Numbered from the stretch's first letter, positions 32,437 to 41,170 are shown. The stretch: 64,000 nt of DNA from CAYLLT01 sp964384465 (GCA_964384465.1 CAYLLT010000011.1:1-64000), one strand, 5' to 3'. Notes: generated by a model from the letters alone, not told the origin. Translations and numbers: made by a program.

Positions 32437-33354
32437 ATGGCGGTGATTAACACGGGGTTGCTGACGAAGGGGTTGCGGAGCGAGTTTTTCGATCGTCTGG
32501 ACAAGACGACGACGCATTTCCAGGAGCTGGCCACGCGGATTCCATCGAATTCGGAGTCGGAGACGTACCGGTGGCTGGGGACGGTGCCGCGGATGCGCGA
32601 GTGGGGGACGGGGCGGCTGGCGAAAGGGCTGCGGACGGAAAGTTACTCGGTGGAGAACCTGAAATACGAATCGACGATCGAGGTGGACCGCGACGAGATC
32701 GCGGACGATCAGACGGGGCAGATCCGCATACGCATCGGCGAGCTGGCGCAGCGGGCGGCGACGCACAAGGATTACCTGATCGCACAGTTGCTGATCAGCG
32801 GTGGCACGTCGGGGTTCAACAGTTACGACGGCGTGACGTTCTTCAATGATGCGCATGTGTCGGGCGGGTCGGGGTCGCAGGACAACGATCTCACGTACCC
32901 GGCCGCGGCGGGGGACAATCAGCCGACCACGGAGGAGTTCAAGAATGCGCTGAAGCAGGCGATCGCGCAGATACTCGCGTTCAAAGACGATCAGGGTGAG
33001 CCGATCCCGCTGAGCGCGTCCGGGCTGACGTGCATCGTGCCGCCGGTCATGCTGTTCACGGCGCTGGAGGCGATTAACGCGACGCTCATCAATCAGACGT
33101 CGAACGCGCTACAGGGTGCGGCGCGGGTGATCGCGCTGCCGTGGCTGACGAGTGCGGTCACGTGGTACCTGGTGAAGACGGACGGGGTGATTCGGCCGTT
33201 CATTTTCCAGGATCGCGAGCCGGTGGAGTTCGGGGCGCTGACGGAGACGAGCGAGGACGGGTTCAAGCGCGAGAAGCTGCTGTTCGGCGTGCGGGCGCGG
33301 TACCGGATGACGTACGGGTACTGGCAGTTTGCGGTGCGGACGGTGTTCACGTGA
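32437..33354 (+). CDS. Mu gpT-like major head protein
   Basis: The 305-residue protein matches Mu-like major head subunits. It has the N-terminal TKGLRSEFFDRL, ESETYRWLGTVPRMREW, the conserved ENLKYESTIEVDRDEIADD, TFFNDAHVSGGSGSQDN, a central helix-rich segment and C-terminal YRMTYGYWQFAVRTVF. It would form the capsid shell. Its position directly after the protease/scaffold and decoration genes is the expected head-module order. Confidence 0.85.
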   Translation: MAVINTGLLTKGLRSEFFDRLDKTTTHFQELATRIPSNSESETYRWLGTVPRMREWGTGRLAKGLRTESYSVENLKYESTIEVDRDEIADDQTGQIRIRIGELAQRAATHKDYLIAQLLISGGTSGFNSYDGVTFFNDAHVSGGSGSQDNDLTYPAAAGDNQPTTEEFKNALKQAIAQILAFKDDQGEPIPLSASGLTCIVPPVMLFTALEAINATLINQTSNALQGAARVIALPWLTSAVTWYLVKTDGVIRPFIFQDREPVEFGALTETSEDGFKREKLLFGVRARYRMTYGYWQFAVRTVFT

Positions 33355-33415
33355 TGGGGGTTGGTTCTCAGGATGCGCGCTGGTCCGGCGGGCGGGCCGG
33401 GCCGGCGCGGCGGCA

Positions 33416-33500
33416 AGTGAGAAAGTGGGAAGGTGAGAAAGTGACAAGGTGAAGAAAGTGTGGAAGTGAGAAGGTGAGAAAGTGAGAAGGTGAGAAAGAG
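33416..33500 (+). repeat. GTGAGAAA-type short tandem repeat
   Basis: The spacer after the head protein gene consists of repeated GTGAGAAA, GTGGGAAG and GTGAGAAG words, all on the plus strand. Purine-rich words of this kind resemble Shine-Dalgarno sequence. Confidence 0.9.
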
Positions 33501-33536
33501 TCACGCGGTTCACTCAGTGAGCTGATGGGGTGGGCG

Positions 33537-33980
33537 ATGGGGTATGCGACGAACGCGGATGTGGAGGAGCGGCTGGGAACGGCGCTGTACGTGCAACTGA
33601 CGGATGACACCGGAACGGGGTCGGCGGACACGGACAAGGTGACGGAGGCGCGGCAGGGGGCGGAGGGAGAGGTCAACAGCTACCTGGGGCGGCGATATTC
33701 GGTGCCGGTGGACGTGGCCGCGCATGCGGAGGTTGCAGGAGTCTTGAAGAGTGTGACGCTGGACCTGGTGGAGTTTCGATTGCACGAGCGGCGGCCGCCG
33801 GTGCCGGAGGATGTGAGGCGGAAGCGCGATGCGGCGGTGAAGTGGCTGGAGATGGTGGCATCGGGGGCGGTGGTGCTTCCGGCGGGGAGTGAGCTGGCTG
33901 GCAATCCTGCGTTGGGTATCTCTGGGCGGGTGGTTGGGGCGGAACGGGTACTGACGCGGGAGGAGATGGGGAACCTGTGA
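33537..33980 (+). CDS. DUF1320 (Mu gp36-like) head-tail protein
   Basis: The 147-residue protein begins MGYATNADVEERLG and contains VTEARQGAEGEVNSYLGRRY, then VAGVLKSVTLDLVEFRLHER and KRDAAVKWLEMVASGAVVLP. This pattern fits DUF1320/gp36 of Mu-like phages, a probable head-tail connector. An upstream in-frame ATG at 33525 is also possible. The stop overlaps the next gene by 4 bp (GTGA). Confidence 0.8.
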   Translation: MGYATNADVEERLGTALYVQLTDDTGTGSADTDKVTEARQGAEGEVNSYLGRRYSVPVDVAAHAEVAGVLKSVTLDLVEFRLHERRPPVPEDVRRKRDAAVKWLEMVASGAVVLPAGSELAGNPALGISGRVVGAERVLTREEMGNL

Positions 33981-34813
33981 CGGCGTGGGGGACTATTGAA
34001 AGCGGCGTGGTGCAGCGGCTGGCGGCGTTGACGTTGAGCGGCGCGCCGCTGCTGGCGGTGGCGAAGGGGGCGACTTCGCGCGAGCGGAGGGTGGTGCTGG
34101 CGGCGCTGGGTCGGGAGCGGATGCCGGCGGCGTACGTGATGGCGACGGCTCGCGAGGATGGCGAGAAGGCGACTCGGCGGGCGGGGTCGGCGGCTATTTC
34201 CGTGCTGCTGGCGAGCCGGAGCGAGCGGAGCGATGACGAGGCGCGGAACGGCGGTGCGGGGGTCACGGGGGTTTATACACTCTCTGAGGAGGTATCGAAG
34301 TCGCTCCAGGACTTCATCGTCGGCGGCGATCGGATCCTTCTGCTGGTCGATGAGCGGCCGGTCGGCGGGGATGAGGGCAGCGTCGTCTGGGAGCAGCGGT
34401 ACGAGGTGCGGCGGCTGGCGGAGCTGACCGCGCCGACGTTCGGCGGCGTCGTGCTGACGGGAGCGGACAGCGAAGTACACGTCGAGGTCGGGGAGCTGCG
34501 GCGGGCGGCGTCGGCGTTTTCGTTTCCGGGGATCGATGGTGTTTTTGAGAGGTATCAGGGGGTTCGCGAGCGGCCGATCACCTGGCGGGGGCAGCTCCGA
34601 GCGGTCAATGATGCGGGGTTGAACGCGATTGAAGCGGCGATCGAAGATGAGCTGCGCGGCGGAGGCGAGAAGACGATGGTGGACTCGTGGGGACGGACGC
34701 ACGAGTTGTGCGTGATGAAACACTTTCAACGGCGCGGGCAGCGGCTGCGGGATGAGCTTTCCGGAGAGGCGTTGCAGGACTTTGAGATCGTGTTCGAGCA
34801 ACTGGGGCGGTGA
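33977..34813 (+). CDS. Phage structural protein, gp37-like N-terminus
   Basis: The 278-residue product starts at a GTG overlapping the previous stop. The N-terminal half (VMATAREDGEKATRRAGSAA, LQDFIVGGDRILLLVDERPV, WEQRYEVRRLAEL) would fit a Mu gp37-type tail terminator. The C-terminal half (FERYQGVRERPITWRGQLRA, HELCVMKHFQRRGQRLRDEL) looks like a separate tail domain, so this may be a fusion. The assignment is by position and length, not by a motif I can verify. Confidence 0.55.
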   Translation: MTAWGTIESGVVQRLAALTLSGAPLLAVAKGATSRERRVVLAALGRERMPAAYVMATAREDGEKATRRAGSAAISVLLASRSERSDDEARNGGAGVTGVYTLSEEVSKSLQDFIVGGDRILLLVDERPVGGDEGSVVWEQRYEVRRLAELTAPTFGGVVLTGADSEVHVEVGELRRAASAFSFPGIDGVFERYQGVRERPITWRGQLRAVNDAGLNAIEAAIEDELRGGGEKTMVDSWGRTHELCVMKHFQRRGQRLRDELSGEALQDFEIVFEQLGR

Positions 34814-34868
34814 AGGTGGGAAAGTGAGAAAGTGCGAAAGTGAGCGAGTGAGAAAGTGAGAAAGTGGT
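34811..34868 (+). repeat. GTGAGAAA-type short tandem repeat
   Basis: Repeated GTGAGAAA/GTGCGAAA/GTGAGCGA words fill the spacer between two phage-like genes, beginning at the stop codon. Confidence 0.88.
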
Positions 34869-34886
34869 TTCGCTGAGGATTTGACG

Positions 34887-37025
34887 ATGGGGGTGATACG
34901 GTCGAGGTCGGAGCTGGCGGAGCGTCTCCTGGTGGGGCTGGAGACGGCGTTCGGTTCCGGTGATTTTCGGGTGGATGAGCGGCTTCGGGTTGAGGAAGTT
35001 TGGCAGCGGTCGGACCGGGCGATTTCGTCGGCGCGGATCTCGGTGCGGCTGGAGGATGATTTCGACTCGGAGGAGGCGCGGCGGCGATTTCATCCCGATC
35101 GGCGGCTGGTGGTGATGACGGATGAGGCGGATTTTTCGCGGCGGAGCGTTCTGTTCGAGGGATATCCTCCGCGGCAGTCGTCGCGATGGGACGGGCGAAT
35201 CGGAGAAGAATCCGAGGAGTATGTGTTTGAGGCCGAGCACGTGTTCGAACGGTTGAGCCGGGCGCGGGAGTCGAGCATCTATGGGCGGCAGGTGCGCAAT
35301 GGCGCGATCGAAGACGGACTGCTGGCGGATCCGGCGAAGTTCGAGGGGAGCAGCACGCTCATCACGGCGCTGCCCTGCGTGTTCAATCCCGATGGCGTGG
35401 CGAATCGGGCGGAGGTGCCGCTGACGGTGAAATCGCCGGCGGGGCAGGCGCGGACTGTGCATATCTTTGCGGCGGAGGGGACTCCGTTTGCGGCGAAGTG
35501 GACGTTCGCGACGGCACTGCGCTATCTGGTTTGGTTTTACCTCTTGAAAGAGGGACCGGTGCACGAGGGCAACGTGTTTGCGGTGACCGATGCGCTGGCG
35601 GCGGGGCAGGCGGGAACGGCGGATGCGGTGTCGACGGCATTGCGGCGTGAGCCGGTGTCGCTGGTTTGTGAGGCGACGAACCTGGTGGAGGCGCTCGGTC
35701 TGATCTCGGCGGCGGCGGGGCTGCACATTACGGCCGAGACTTCAAATACCGCCGGGCGGCCGGTGACGGAACTGCGCGTGTGGTCGGCGGATGATGGCAA
35801 GCTCAAGCGTCTGCTGCTGGCGCGCGGCGGGCGTTATCCGGACGGGCAGCCACGGTATTCGACGGATGGTCGAAGCGCGTCGGAAATTTTGTCGGCGAAC
35901 AATACCTATCGCGGCGAGGTGGCGTGGGATCATCGCGGGATCGTCAACAATCCGATCGTGCTTGGCGACGTGAAACGATACGAGATGACGGTGTCGCTGT
36001 GGCCGGGATGGATCCCGCGCGACGATCTGGACAACGTGGCTTCGCCGGATCGATCGGCGGCCAAGGCGCTGGCGCTCAGCCCGGCGGTGGTGGAGGCGCT
36101 GGGGCCGGCGGCGGAGCAGTATGCGTGGTTTCGCCGGTATCACCGCCAAGGAAGCGAATTCAAATTGGATGCCGACGTGAGCCGGCTGTGGGTGCTGAAT
36201 GAAGACGGCTTCTACGACGGGGCGCTGTACAGCCGCAACGCGCCGTTCGACGACTACCGGGCGTTTGATTTCTCGACGGTTGCCGATTCGAGCGTAACGA
36301 CTCAAGGTGCGTGGATGCGGCGCACGCGGCGGTTGCTGCCGGCGATCTCGACTTCGTCGGACGGCCGGCGGCTGGGCGTGTGGGTGGAGATCAGCTTCGA
36401 TTCGGGCGTGACCTGGCAGCAGCAGTCGAGCGGCGTGCGCGTGCTCGAAGATCGGGTGGGCGTGTATCTGGATTTCGAGAACCCGACGGAGATCGTGCCG
36501 AACGGGGTGAATCCGAGCGTGCAGAATTTGTGGTTCGCGCTGGTGGACCAGACGCTGCGCGTGCGGGTGACGGGCGTGATCGAAAGCGACGAGCGGCTGA
36601 TGGGGACGTTTCCGCCGGACCGGCTGGCCAGCCCGACGCTTCAGTTGAACACGATGATCGTGCGGCGGCCGAAGTCGTTTCAGTTCGCTTCGCGGGCGCA
36701 TACCACGAATGTGCTGGTGTCGAGCACGCCGGCCCTGGCGGAACGAGATGATATCGAGGCGATCGCTTCAATGGCGGAGAGTTTGGCGCGGGCGAACCAG
36801 GACCGGGCGGTTCGCGTGGCGCCGACGATTCCGTGGATCGAGACCGGCTATGCGATGGGGGATCGCATCACGGAGATACGCGGCAGGCAGTTGCGTTTTG
36901 CTACGACGCTAGGCGCGGAGGCGCGATGGCCGGCGGTGCTCGAACGGCGATTTGTTCTGCGGGATGGACGGTATGAGACGATGCTGACGCTGGGTGTGAC
37001 GGGGATTGCGGGGGCGGCGGTGTGA
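34887..37025 (+). CDS. Large phage-like structural protein, probably tail/baseplate
   Basis: This is the largest gene of the module (712 residues). The start is the ATG at 34887 with GAGG upstream; a TTG at 34881 is alternative. The N-terminal part (VSVRLEDD-like strand pattern, VFEGYPPRQSSRWDGRIGEE, SEEYVFEAEHVFERLSR) suggests a tail hub or baseplate fold. The middle has EATNLVEALGLISAAAGLHI, and the C-terminal part (ALAERDDIEAIASMAESLAR, GYAMGDRITEIRGRQL) also fits a baseplate hub. I do not recognise a named family; the call is from context. Confidence 0.5.
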   Translation: MGVIRSRSELAERLLVGLETAFGSGDFRVDERLRVEEVWQRSDRAISSARISVRLEDDFDSEEARRRFHPDRRLVVMTDEADFSRRSVLFEGYPPRQSSRWDGRIGEESEEYVFEAEHVFERLSRARESSIYGRQVRNGAIEDGLLADPAKFEGSSTLITALPCVFNPDGVANRAEVPLTVKSPAGQARTVHIFAAEGTPFAAKWTFATALRYLVWFYLLKEGPVHEGNVFAVTDALAAGQAGTADAVSTALRREPVSLVCEATNLVEALGLISAAAGLHITAETSNTAGRPVTELRVWSADDGKLKRLLLARGGRYPDGQPRYSTDGRSASEILSANNTYRGEVAWDHRGIVNNPIVLGDVKRYEMTVSLWPGWIPRDDLDNVASPDRSAAKALALSPAVVEALGPAAEQYAWFRRYHRQGSEFKLDADVSRLWVLNEDGFYDGALYSRNAPFDDYRAFDFSTVADSSVTTQGAWMRRTRRLLPAISTSSDGRRLGVWVEISFDSGVTWQQQSSGVRVLEDRVGVYLDFENPTEIVPNGVNPSVQNLWFALVDQTLRVRVTGVIESDERLMGTFPPDRLASPTLQLNTMIVRRPKSFQFASRAHTTNVLVSSTPALAERDDIEAIASMAESLARANQDRAVRVAPTIPWIETGYAMGDRITEIRGRQLRFATTLGAEARWPAVLERRFVLRDGRYETMLTLGVTGIAGAAV

Positions 37026-37137
37026 AAGTGAGAAAGTGAGAAAGTGAGAAGGTGGGAACGTGACAAGGTCAGACGTGAGACGTGAGAAGTGAGACGTGAG
37101 AAGTGAGAAGTGAGAAGTGAGACGTGAGACGTGAGAA
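37023..37137 (+). repeat. GTGAGAAA and GTGAGACGTGAGAAGTGAG short tandem repeats
   Basis: About 115 bp of two related purine-rich words run from the end of the previous gene to 7 bp before the next start codon. The last GTGAGAAAAACC may serve as the ribosome-binding region for the following gene. Confidence 0.9.
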
Positions 37138-37143
37138 AAACCA

Positions 37144-37629
37144 ATGCAGAGCATTCGGATTGGCGTGGTTCGGGAACGGCGGTTTTGCTCGACGGATGGA
37201 TTCCACGTTTATGGAGACAGCGGCAGCGGGGTGATGGATTGGGTGCATCCGGTCACGCCGCGGCGGGAGCTGTTCTGGCCGGATGCGGCGGTGGTGGCGG
37301 GGCATCTGCTGGCTGGGCACGTCATGGGGCCGCATCTGGACAGCGTTCGTCCGGACGGGCATCTGGAAGGCGTGCACCTGCTGGACGAATGCCTCATGCC
37401 GGCGGCGGCGATTTTTTGCGAAACCGATCCGCTGGTGTTCGGCCGATTTCGTCATGCGGTGGTGACGGAGGATGCGATCGGCAACGCGACGCAGGCCGGA
37501 GTCACGATTCGCGAGAGGGTGATCAACAGTGAGCCGGCGGCGGCGAGGGATCTGAAGCCGGTGTCGTACGATGCGGGGAGCCATCGGTTGACGTTTTCGT
37601 TTGTGCCCAGTGAGCGGTTGGTGGGGTGA
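37144..37629 (+). CDS. Phage-module protein of unknown function
   Basis: The 161-residue protein includes GFHVYGDSGSGVMDWVHPVT, GHLLAGHVMGPHLDSVRPDG and a C-terminal beta segment (HRLTFSFVPSERLVG). It is located between the large structural gene and the fibre-like genes. No family recognised. Confidence 0.5.
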   Translation: MQSIRIGVVRERRFCSTDGFHVYGDSGSGVMDWVHPVTPRRELFWPDAAVVAGHLLAGHVMGPHLDSVRPDGHLEGVHLLDECLMPAAAIFCETDPLVFGRFRHAVVTEDAIGNATQAGVTIRERVINSEPAAARDLKPVSYDAGSHRLTFSFVPSERLVG

Positions 37630-37631
37630 AG

Positions 37632-37706
37632 ACTAAATCCGCAGATGGCGCAGATGGGCGCAGATTTGAGATTTCGTATTTGAAATTTGAGATTTGACAA
37701 AGTGAG
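37632..37706 (+). repeat. ATCCGCAGATGGCGCAGATG and GATTTGAAATTTGAG short repeats
   Basis: The spacer combines a CGCAGATGGCGCAGATGGG-type word with ATTTGAGATTTCGTATTTG-type words. Similar pairs occur at 31840-31890 and 32365-32395, and the CGCAGATG word also occurs inside the GH63-like coding sequence at 50407-50477. Confidence 0.8.
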
Positions 37707-37715
37707 GGGAGCGAG

Positions 37716-38537
37716 ATGAGCACATTTCCGAATGAGAGTTGGCCGGTTGAGACGGCGGTGGAGACGCTGGATGGGACAACGGAGCTGTTGACCGGGCTGC
37801 CCTACATCGCCAAGGGGACCGGGCCGACGAGCGTTCCCTCATACGAAGTGCAATACAACCGGCGCGAGCAGCGGTTGAATTCGATCCTGGCGGGCTGGCG
37901 GCAGGGCATGGTGGTGGATGAGGGGTCGCTCAAGATCGGCGTTTATCCGATCGAGTTCACGCAGGGCGGCGTACGGAAGAGTTTTTCGGGGGTAACGGGA
38001 GTTTCGATCCCCGACGACTCGATCAAAGTCGTCTACCTGGACAGCGCGGCGACGCTTCAGACGGCGAATAGCTGGCCGGCGGACATCACCAGCTTTTTGC
38101 CGCTCGCGGTGGTGGAGACTTCGAGCGGGCAGATGACGGTGGTGGACCGGCGCGTGTATACGGCGTTTCACGTGCCGTCGGTCGAGTCGAACGTGCGCGA
38201 TCGGCGCATCCTGACCGTTCATCGCAGTGCGGTGGGTAGCAACGAATCCGGCACGGAAATATTCGAATTCGATCCGGCGGAGAACCTGACCATCGAGGAG
38301 ATCCAGGTGTATTGCACGGCCACCACGGCGACGGCCAGCGTGGAAGTCAAGGAGGCGGGCGTGTCGGTGCTCACCGCGGCCGCGACTCCGGTGGCGGGCA
38401 GCGTGGTCAAACCGGCGATATCCGATGCCAGCCTGTCGGCGTCGAACAATCTGACCGTGCACGTCACCACGAACGGCAGCGGGACGATCACGGACTTGAC
38501 GGTAACGCTGTTGCTCAAGGCGGCACCGGCGGCGTGA
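37716..38537 (+). CDS. Fibre-like phage-module protein
   Basis: The 273-residue, beta-rich protein has an N-terminal region with PSYEVQYNRREQRLNSILAG and GMVVDEGSLKIGVYPIEFTQ. Its C-terminal domain has alternating Thr/Ser/Val strands (TTATASVEVKEAGVSVLTAA, SNNLTVHVTTNGSGTITDLT), resembling tail-fibre or baseplate-wedge shafts. The assignment is based on composition and position. Confidence 0.5.
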   Translation: MSTFPNESWPVETAVETLDGTTELLTGLPYIAKGTGPTSVPSYEVQYNRREQRLNSILAGWRQGMVVDEGSLKIGVYPIEFTQGGVRKSFSGVTGVSIPDDSIKVVYLDSAATLQTANSWPADITSFLPLAVVETSSGQMTVVDRRVYTAFHVPSVESNVRDRRILTVHRSAVGSNESGTEIFEFDPAENLTIEEIQVYCTATTATASVEVKEAGVSVLTAAATPVAGSVVKPAISDASLSASNNLTVHVTTNGSGTITDLTVTLLLKAAPAA

Positions 38538-38552
38538 GGAGGTTGGGGCGCG

Positions 38553-39287
38553 ATGGCACGCGAGACGCAATCAACCGGGGACCGGCTCACGGTGAGCAAC
38601 CCTGCGCAGGTGGCGGACCTGACGGCGTTCACCTTCGCCTGCTGGATGTACATCGACGGGAATGGATTGGGCAGCTCGCTCGGAAGAATCATCACCAAGA
38701 ACGATGCCGGGGTGGTCACGCGGAAGCTGTTCAACATCAACAACGTGGGCTCCATCAAACGATTGAGTGCAACAGTTGGTCGAGCCACAACCAATGCGAC
38801 CGCCACGTCGGTCAATAATGTCTTTTCGCTTGCGACGTGGACACACGTGGCGCTCGCGTACGATGAGAGCGGCGGTTGCCGGTTGTATTCGGGCGGGACG
38901 GAGGTTTCGTATGCGAGTGCGCCGACGGTCGGTTCCGGTGCAACCGTGGCGGATAGCGGCGGCGACCTCATTTTTATGAATCAGCCCAATGGCTTGGCGA
39001 CATTGGACGGCCGACTGGCTCAGGTGGGCATCTGGAACCGGGTGCTTTCGGGAGTGGAGCTGGGCCTGCTGAGCGGCTCAAAGTATTCGCCGCGACTGGT
39101 GCGGAGCGGGCTGGTCGGATGCTGGCCGCTGTTCGGCGTCGCTTCACCGGAGCCGGATATCGTGTATGGGAACAACGCGAGTGTAACGGGCGCCGCGCAG
39201 GCGAGCGATCCGGCAGGATTGGTATTGGCGGTTCCTCGAACGACGCGGCGGGGGATGACGCGCGGGACGCTGTTGGGGGTGCATTGA
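38553..39287 (+). CDS. LamG/concanavalin-like domain protein of the phage module
   Basis: The 244-residue protein contains a LamG-like jelly roll: FTFACWMYIDGNG, IITKNDAG, SLATWTHVALAYDESGGCRL and DGRLAQVGIWNRVLSGVELG. Such domains bind glycans or proteins and often sit at phage tail tips, so an adhesin role is likely. GGAGG precedes the start, and the stop overlaps the next ATG (TGATG). Confidence 0.72.
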   Translation: MARETQSTGDRLTVSNPAQVADLTAFTFACWMYIDGNGLGSSLGRIITKNDAGVVTRKLFNINNVGSIKRLSATVGRATTNATATSVNNVFSLATWTHVALAYDESGGCRLYSGGTEVSYASAPTVGSGATVADSGGDLIFMNQPNGLATLDGRLAQVGIWNRVLSGVELGLLSGSKYSPRLVRSGLVGCWPLFGVASPEPDIVYGNNASVTGAAQASDPAGLVLAVPRTTRRGMTRGTLLGVH

Positions 39288-39739
39288 TGCTGGTGCTACA
39301 GAAAGATGAAGCCGTCGCTGCGCGGCGGGACATTTTCGTTCAGATGGTCGATTCGGTGGACCTGGTGACGCCGAAGACGGGTCTCACGCTGACCTTGCAG
39401 ATCGTCAAGGCCGGCGGAGGTGCGTATGCCAATATCGCGGGGTCGTCGGCCGAGGTGAGCAACGGGACGTACAAGATCAGCCTGTCGGCGGGTGATTTGA
39501 ACACACTCGGGCAGGCGATGTTGAAGATCACGGCGAGCGGAGCGGCGAACCAGTACGTACCGATTCAGATCGTGCGTTTTCTGGATGAGGTGCACCTGGC
39601 CAAGGCGGCGCTGGCCAACACGCGGCTGCACACGATCGATACCGGTGTGGACCTCATCAAGGATGACGACGGCAGCACGACGGTGCGGACGATGACGCCG
39701 AGCGAGAGCGGCGGCGTGGTGACGGTGACGGCGACGTGA
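39287..39739 (+). CDS. Baseplate/fibre-like protein (BppU-like N-terminal fold)
   Basis: The 150-residue protein begins MLVLQKDEAVAARRDIFVQM, followed by VDLVTPKTGLTLTLQIVKAG, NGTYKISLSAGDLNTLGQAM and NQYVPIQIVRFLDE. This beta-sandwich pattern, in which a payout of ligand-bearing strands precedes a helical linker, resembles N-terminal domains of phage upper-baseplate proteins. The gene is translationally coupled to the LamG gene by a 1-bp overlap. Confidence 0.55.
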   Translation: MLVLQKDEAVAARRDIFVQMVDSVDLVTPKTGLTLTLQIVKAGGGAYANIAGSSAEVSNGTYKISLSAGDLNTLGQAMLKITASGAANQYVPIQIVRFLDEVHLAKAALANTRLHTIDTGVDLIKDDDGSTTVRTMTPSESGGVVTVTAT

Positions 39740-39745
39740 TCCGAA

Positions 39746-39790
39746 CCTGCCACGCAAGTGGCAGGCCCGGCCCCGCACTAGCGTGCGGGG
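39746..39790. repeat. Two adjacent hairpins in the leader of a phage-module gene
   Basis: CCTGCCAC-GCAA-GTGGCAGG (39746-39765) and CCCCGCAC-TAGC-GTGCGGGG (39771-39790) are both perfect. They fall between the stop at 39739 and the likely start at 39796. The ORF that begins at 39736 would translate them, which argues for the later start. Confidence 0.85.
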
Positions 39791-39795
39791 TTCTG

Positions 39796-40521
39796 ATGAG
39801 AGAGCACTGGTACATGACTGCTGATCTGCTGACGAAATGGTTGACGCATTATGACCCGGTGCATCGGGGTTGGACGCCGGCGGGGATCGCGAGCGGCGTC
39901 TGTGCCAGCAATGGGTTCTTCTTTCCGCGAATTCGGGGCGGGTACAACCTGCGGCGCGAGATCGGGTCGGTGCCGCAGGCCGGGTCGCGGATCGTGGGGG
40001 CGGCGGGGTTCGATGCGGCGCAGATTCGCACATTCCCCTGGGTGTCGCACGCTGCGAACGCGACGTATACCTATCGCGTGACGGTAATTAACGGTGGCGG
40101 CGTGGAGGAGTGGGCCGAGGAGACCGTGTCGATCACCGGCTTTGATGCGTCGGGCAACTGGGTGGGCGCGCGGCCGAATCCGCCGGGCGATCTGCGGGTG
40201 ATCCCCCTCGCTGGCGGCAAGTTTTTATTGCAATGGACTTACACGCGCGAGGGTGAGCAGGCCGAGCCGGCGGCGTTTCGTGTTTACCATGATGGCGGGT
40301 CGGGAAGCGTTGACTACAACACGATCATCGCGAGTGTCGCTTACCGGCGCGGGCGATTTCATTACATGTACACGTCAATAGCATTCACCCACGGCACGCG
40401 CGTGCGGTGGGCGGTGCGGGCGGCATCGGCGGCGGGCGCTGAAGAAAAAAATACACAGGTGGCTTTCGGCTGGGCGGATGCGGCCGCGCCGCCGGTCAAT
40501 CCGACGGTGATTGTGAGCTGA
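39796..40521 (+). CDS. Phage-module protein with fibronectin-like region
   Basis: The protein has about 241 residues. NATYTYRVTVINGGGVEEWA, PPGDLRVIPLAGGKFLLQWT and RVYHDGGSGSVDYNTII suggest Ig/fibronectin type III-like beta sandwiches, as in tail-tip or fibre proteins. In-frame starts are at 39796 (MREHWYM) and 39814 (MTADLLTKW). Function unknown beyond likely surface exposure. Confidence 0.55.
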   Translation: MREHWYMTADLLTKWLTHYDPVHRGWTPAGIASGVCASNGFFFPRIRGGYNLRREIGSVPQAGSRIVGAAGFDAAQIRTFPWVSHAANATYTYRVTVINGGGVEEWAEETVSITGFDASGNWVGARPNPPGDLRVIPLAGGKFLLQWTYTREGEQAEPAAFRVYHDGGSGSVDYNTIIASVAYRRGRFHYMYTSIAFTHGTRVRWAVRAASAAGAEEKNTQVAFGWADAAAPPVNPTVIVS

Positions 40522-40586
40522 AAAGTCGAAAGTCGAAAATCGAAAATTGACAGTCGAAAAACAAAAGAAGGGGCAGAACAAGCGTC

Positions 40587-40940
40587 ATGATTCGTTCGAT
40601 TGACGAGTTGGTGCGGGACCAGGCGGATATTCTGGCGGGGTATCGGCAGGAGTCGGCCGGCCGGGAGTCGGTGGCGATGTTGCCGAGGCCGGGCGGTTCG
40701 ACGGCACTGGCGGTGTTTGCGCGGGTATCGTCGGTGGTCAGCGTCGATGCGACGTATGGGCCGCATCTGCTCGTCGTGATCCAGAAATGGAGCGGCACGC
40801 CGCCGACCATATCCGATTCGTCGGCCGCGGCGGTGCGGTGTTATCCGACGCCCAACCATGTGGTGGCGGATTATTCGGTGGACGAAACGGTTCGCCTGTC
40901 CGCCGCCCACGGGGCGATGGTGGCGGAGAAGCTGGCATGA
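40587..40940 (+). CDS. Small phage-module protein of unknown function
   Basis: The 117-residue protein starts MIRSIDELVRDQADILAGYR and ends in DETVRLSAAHGAMVAEKLA. The last 48 codons are duplicated as a gene fragment at 41760-41907. The stop overlaps a 34-codon ORF by 4 bp. Not recognised. Confidence 0.5.
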   Translation: MIRSIDELVRDQADILAGYRQESAGRESVAMLPRPGGSTALAVFARVSSVVSVDATYGPHLLVVIQKWSGTPPTISDSSAAAVRCYPTPNHVVADYSVDETVRLSAAHGAMVAEKLA

Positions 40941-41041
40941 ACCGAGCCCCCGGAGTAGCCGACCTGCTTCCAGGAAGCGGGTGGACGATTACCGGTGGAG
41001 AAGTTGGGGAGGGGCTGTCATGGATGATCCCCGACGCGTAG
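40937..41041 (+). CDS. Possible 34-residue ORF coupled to the preceding gene
   Basis: It starts with ATGA overlapping the previous stop and reads MNRAPGVADLLPGSGWTITG to ...SWMIPDA. Coupling supports expression, but length and lack of homologues known to me keep this tentative. Confidence 0.35.
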   Translation: MNRAPGVADLLPGSGWTITGGEVGEGLSWMIPDA

Positions 41042-41170
41042 CTGCTGCTGGTGGCCACCAGCAAGGCCAAAACAGAGCACCATTGGGAAGGTCGTGCTTT
41101 TCCGCGCTTCGCGTGGTATGATTAAAGGGGTCAACGGCAGCGTTGACGCCCTTGGCTAGGCTGGACCGTT

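Noticed and set aside
33416..33500. Tandem repeats as a CRISPR array or attachment site
   Set aside because: The unit is an 8-bp purine word with no spacers, the same as in other gene gaps and inside a coding sequence.
30692..41041. Tailocin or contractile injection system
   Set aside because: The module contains capsid protease and major head genes and no visible sheath, tube or AAA+ ATPase gene, which is the opposite of a tailocin.
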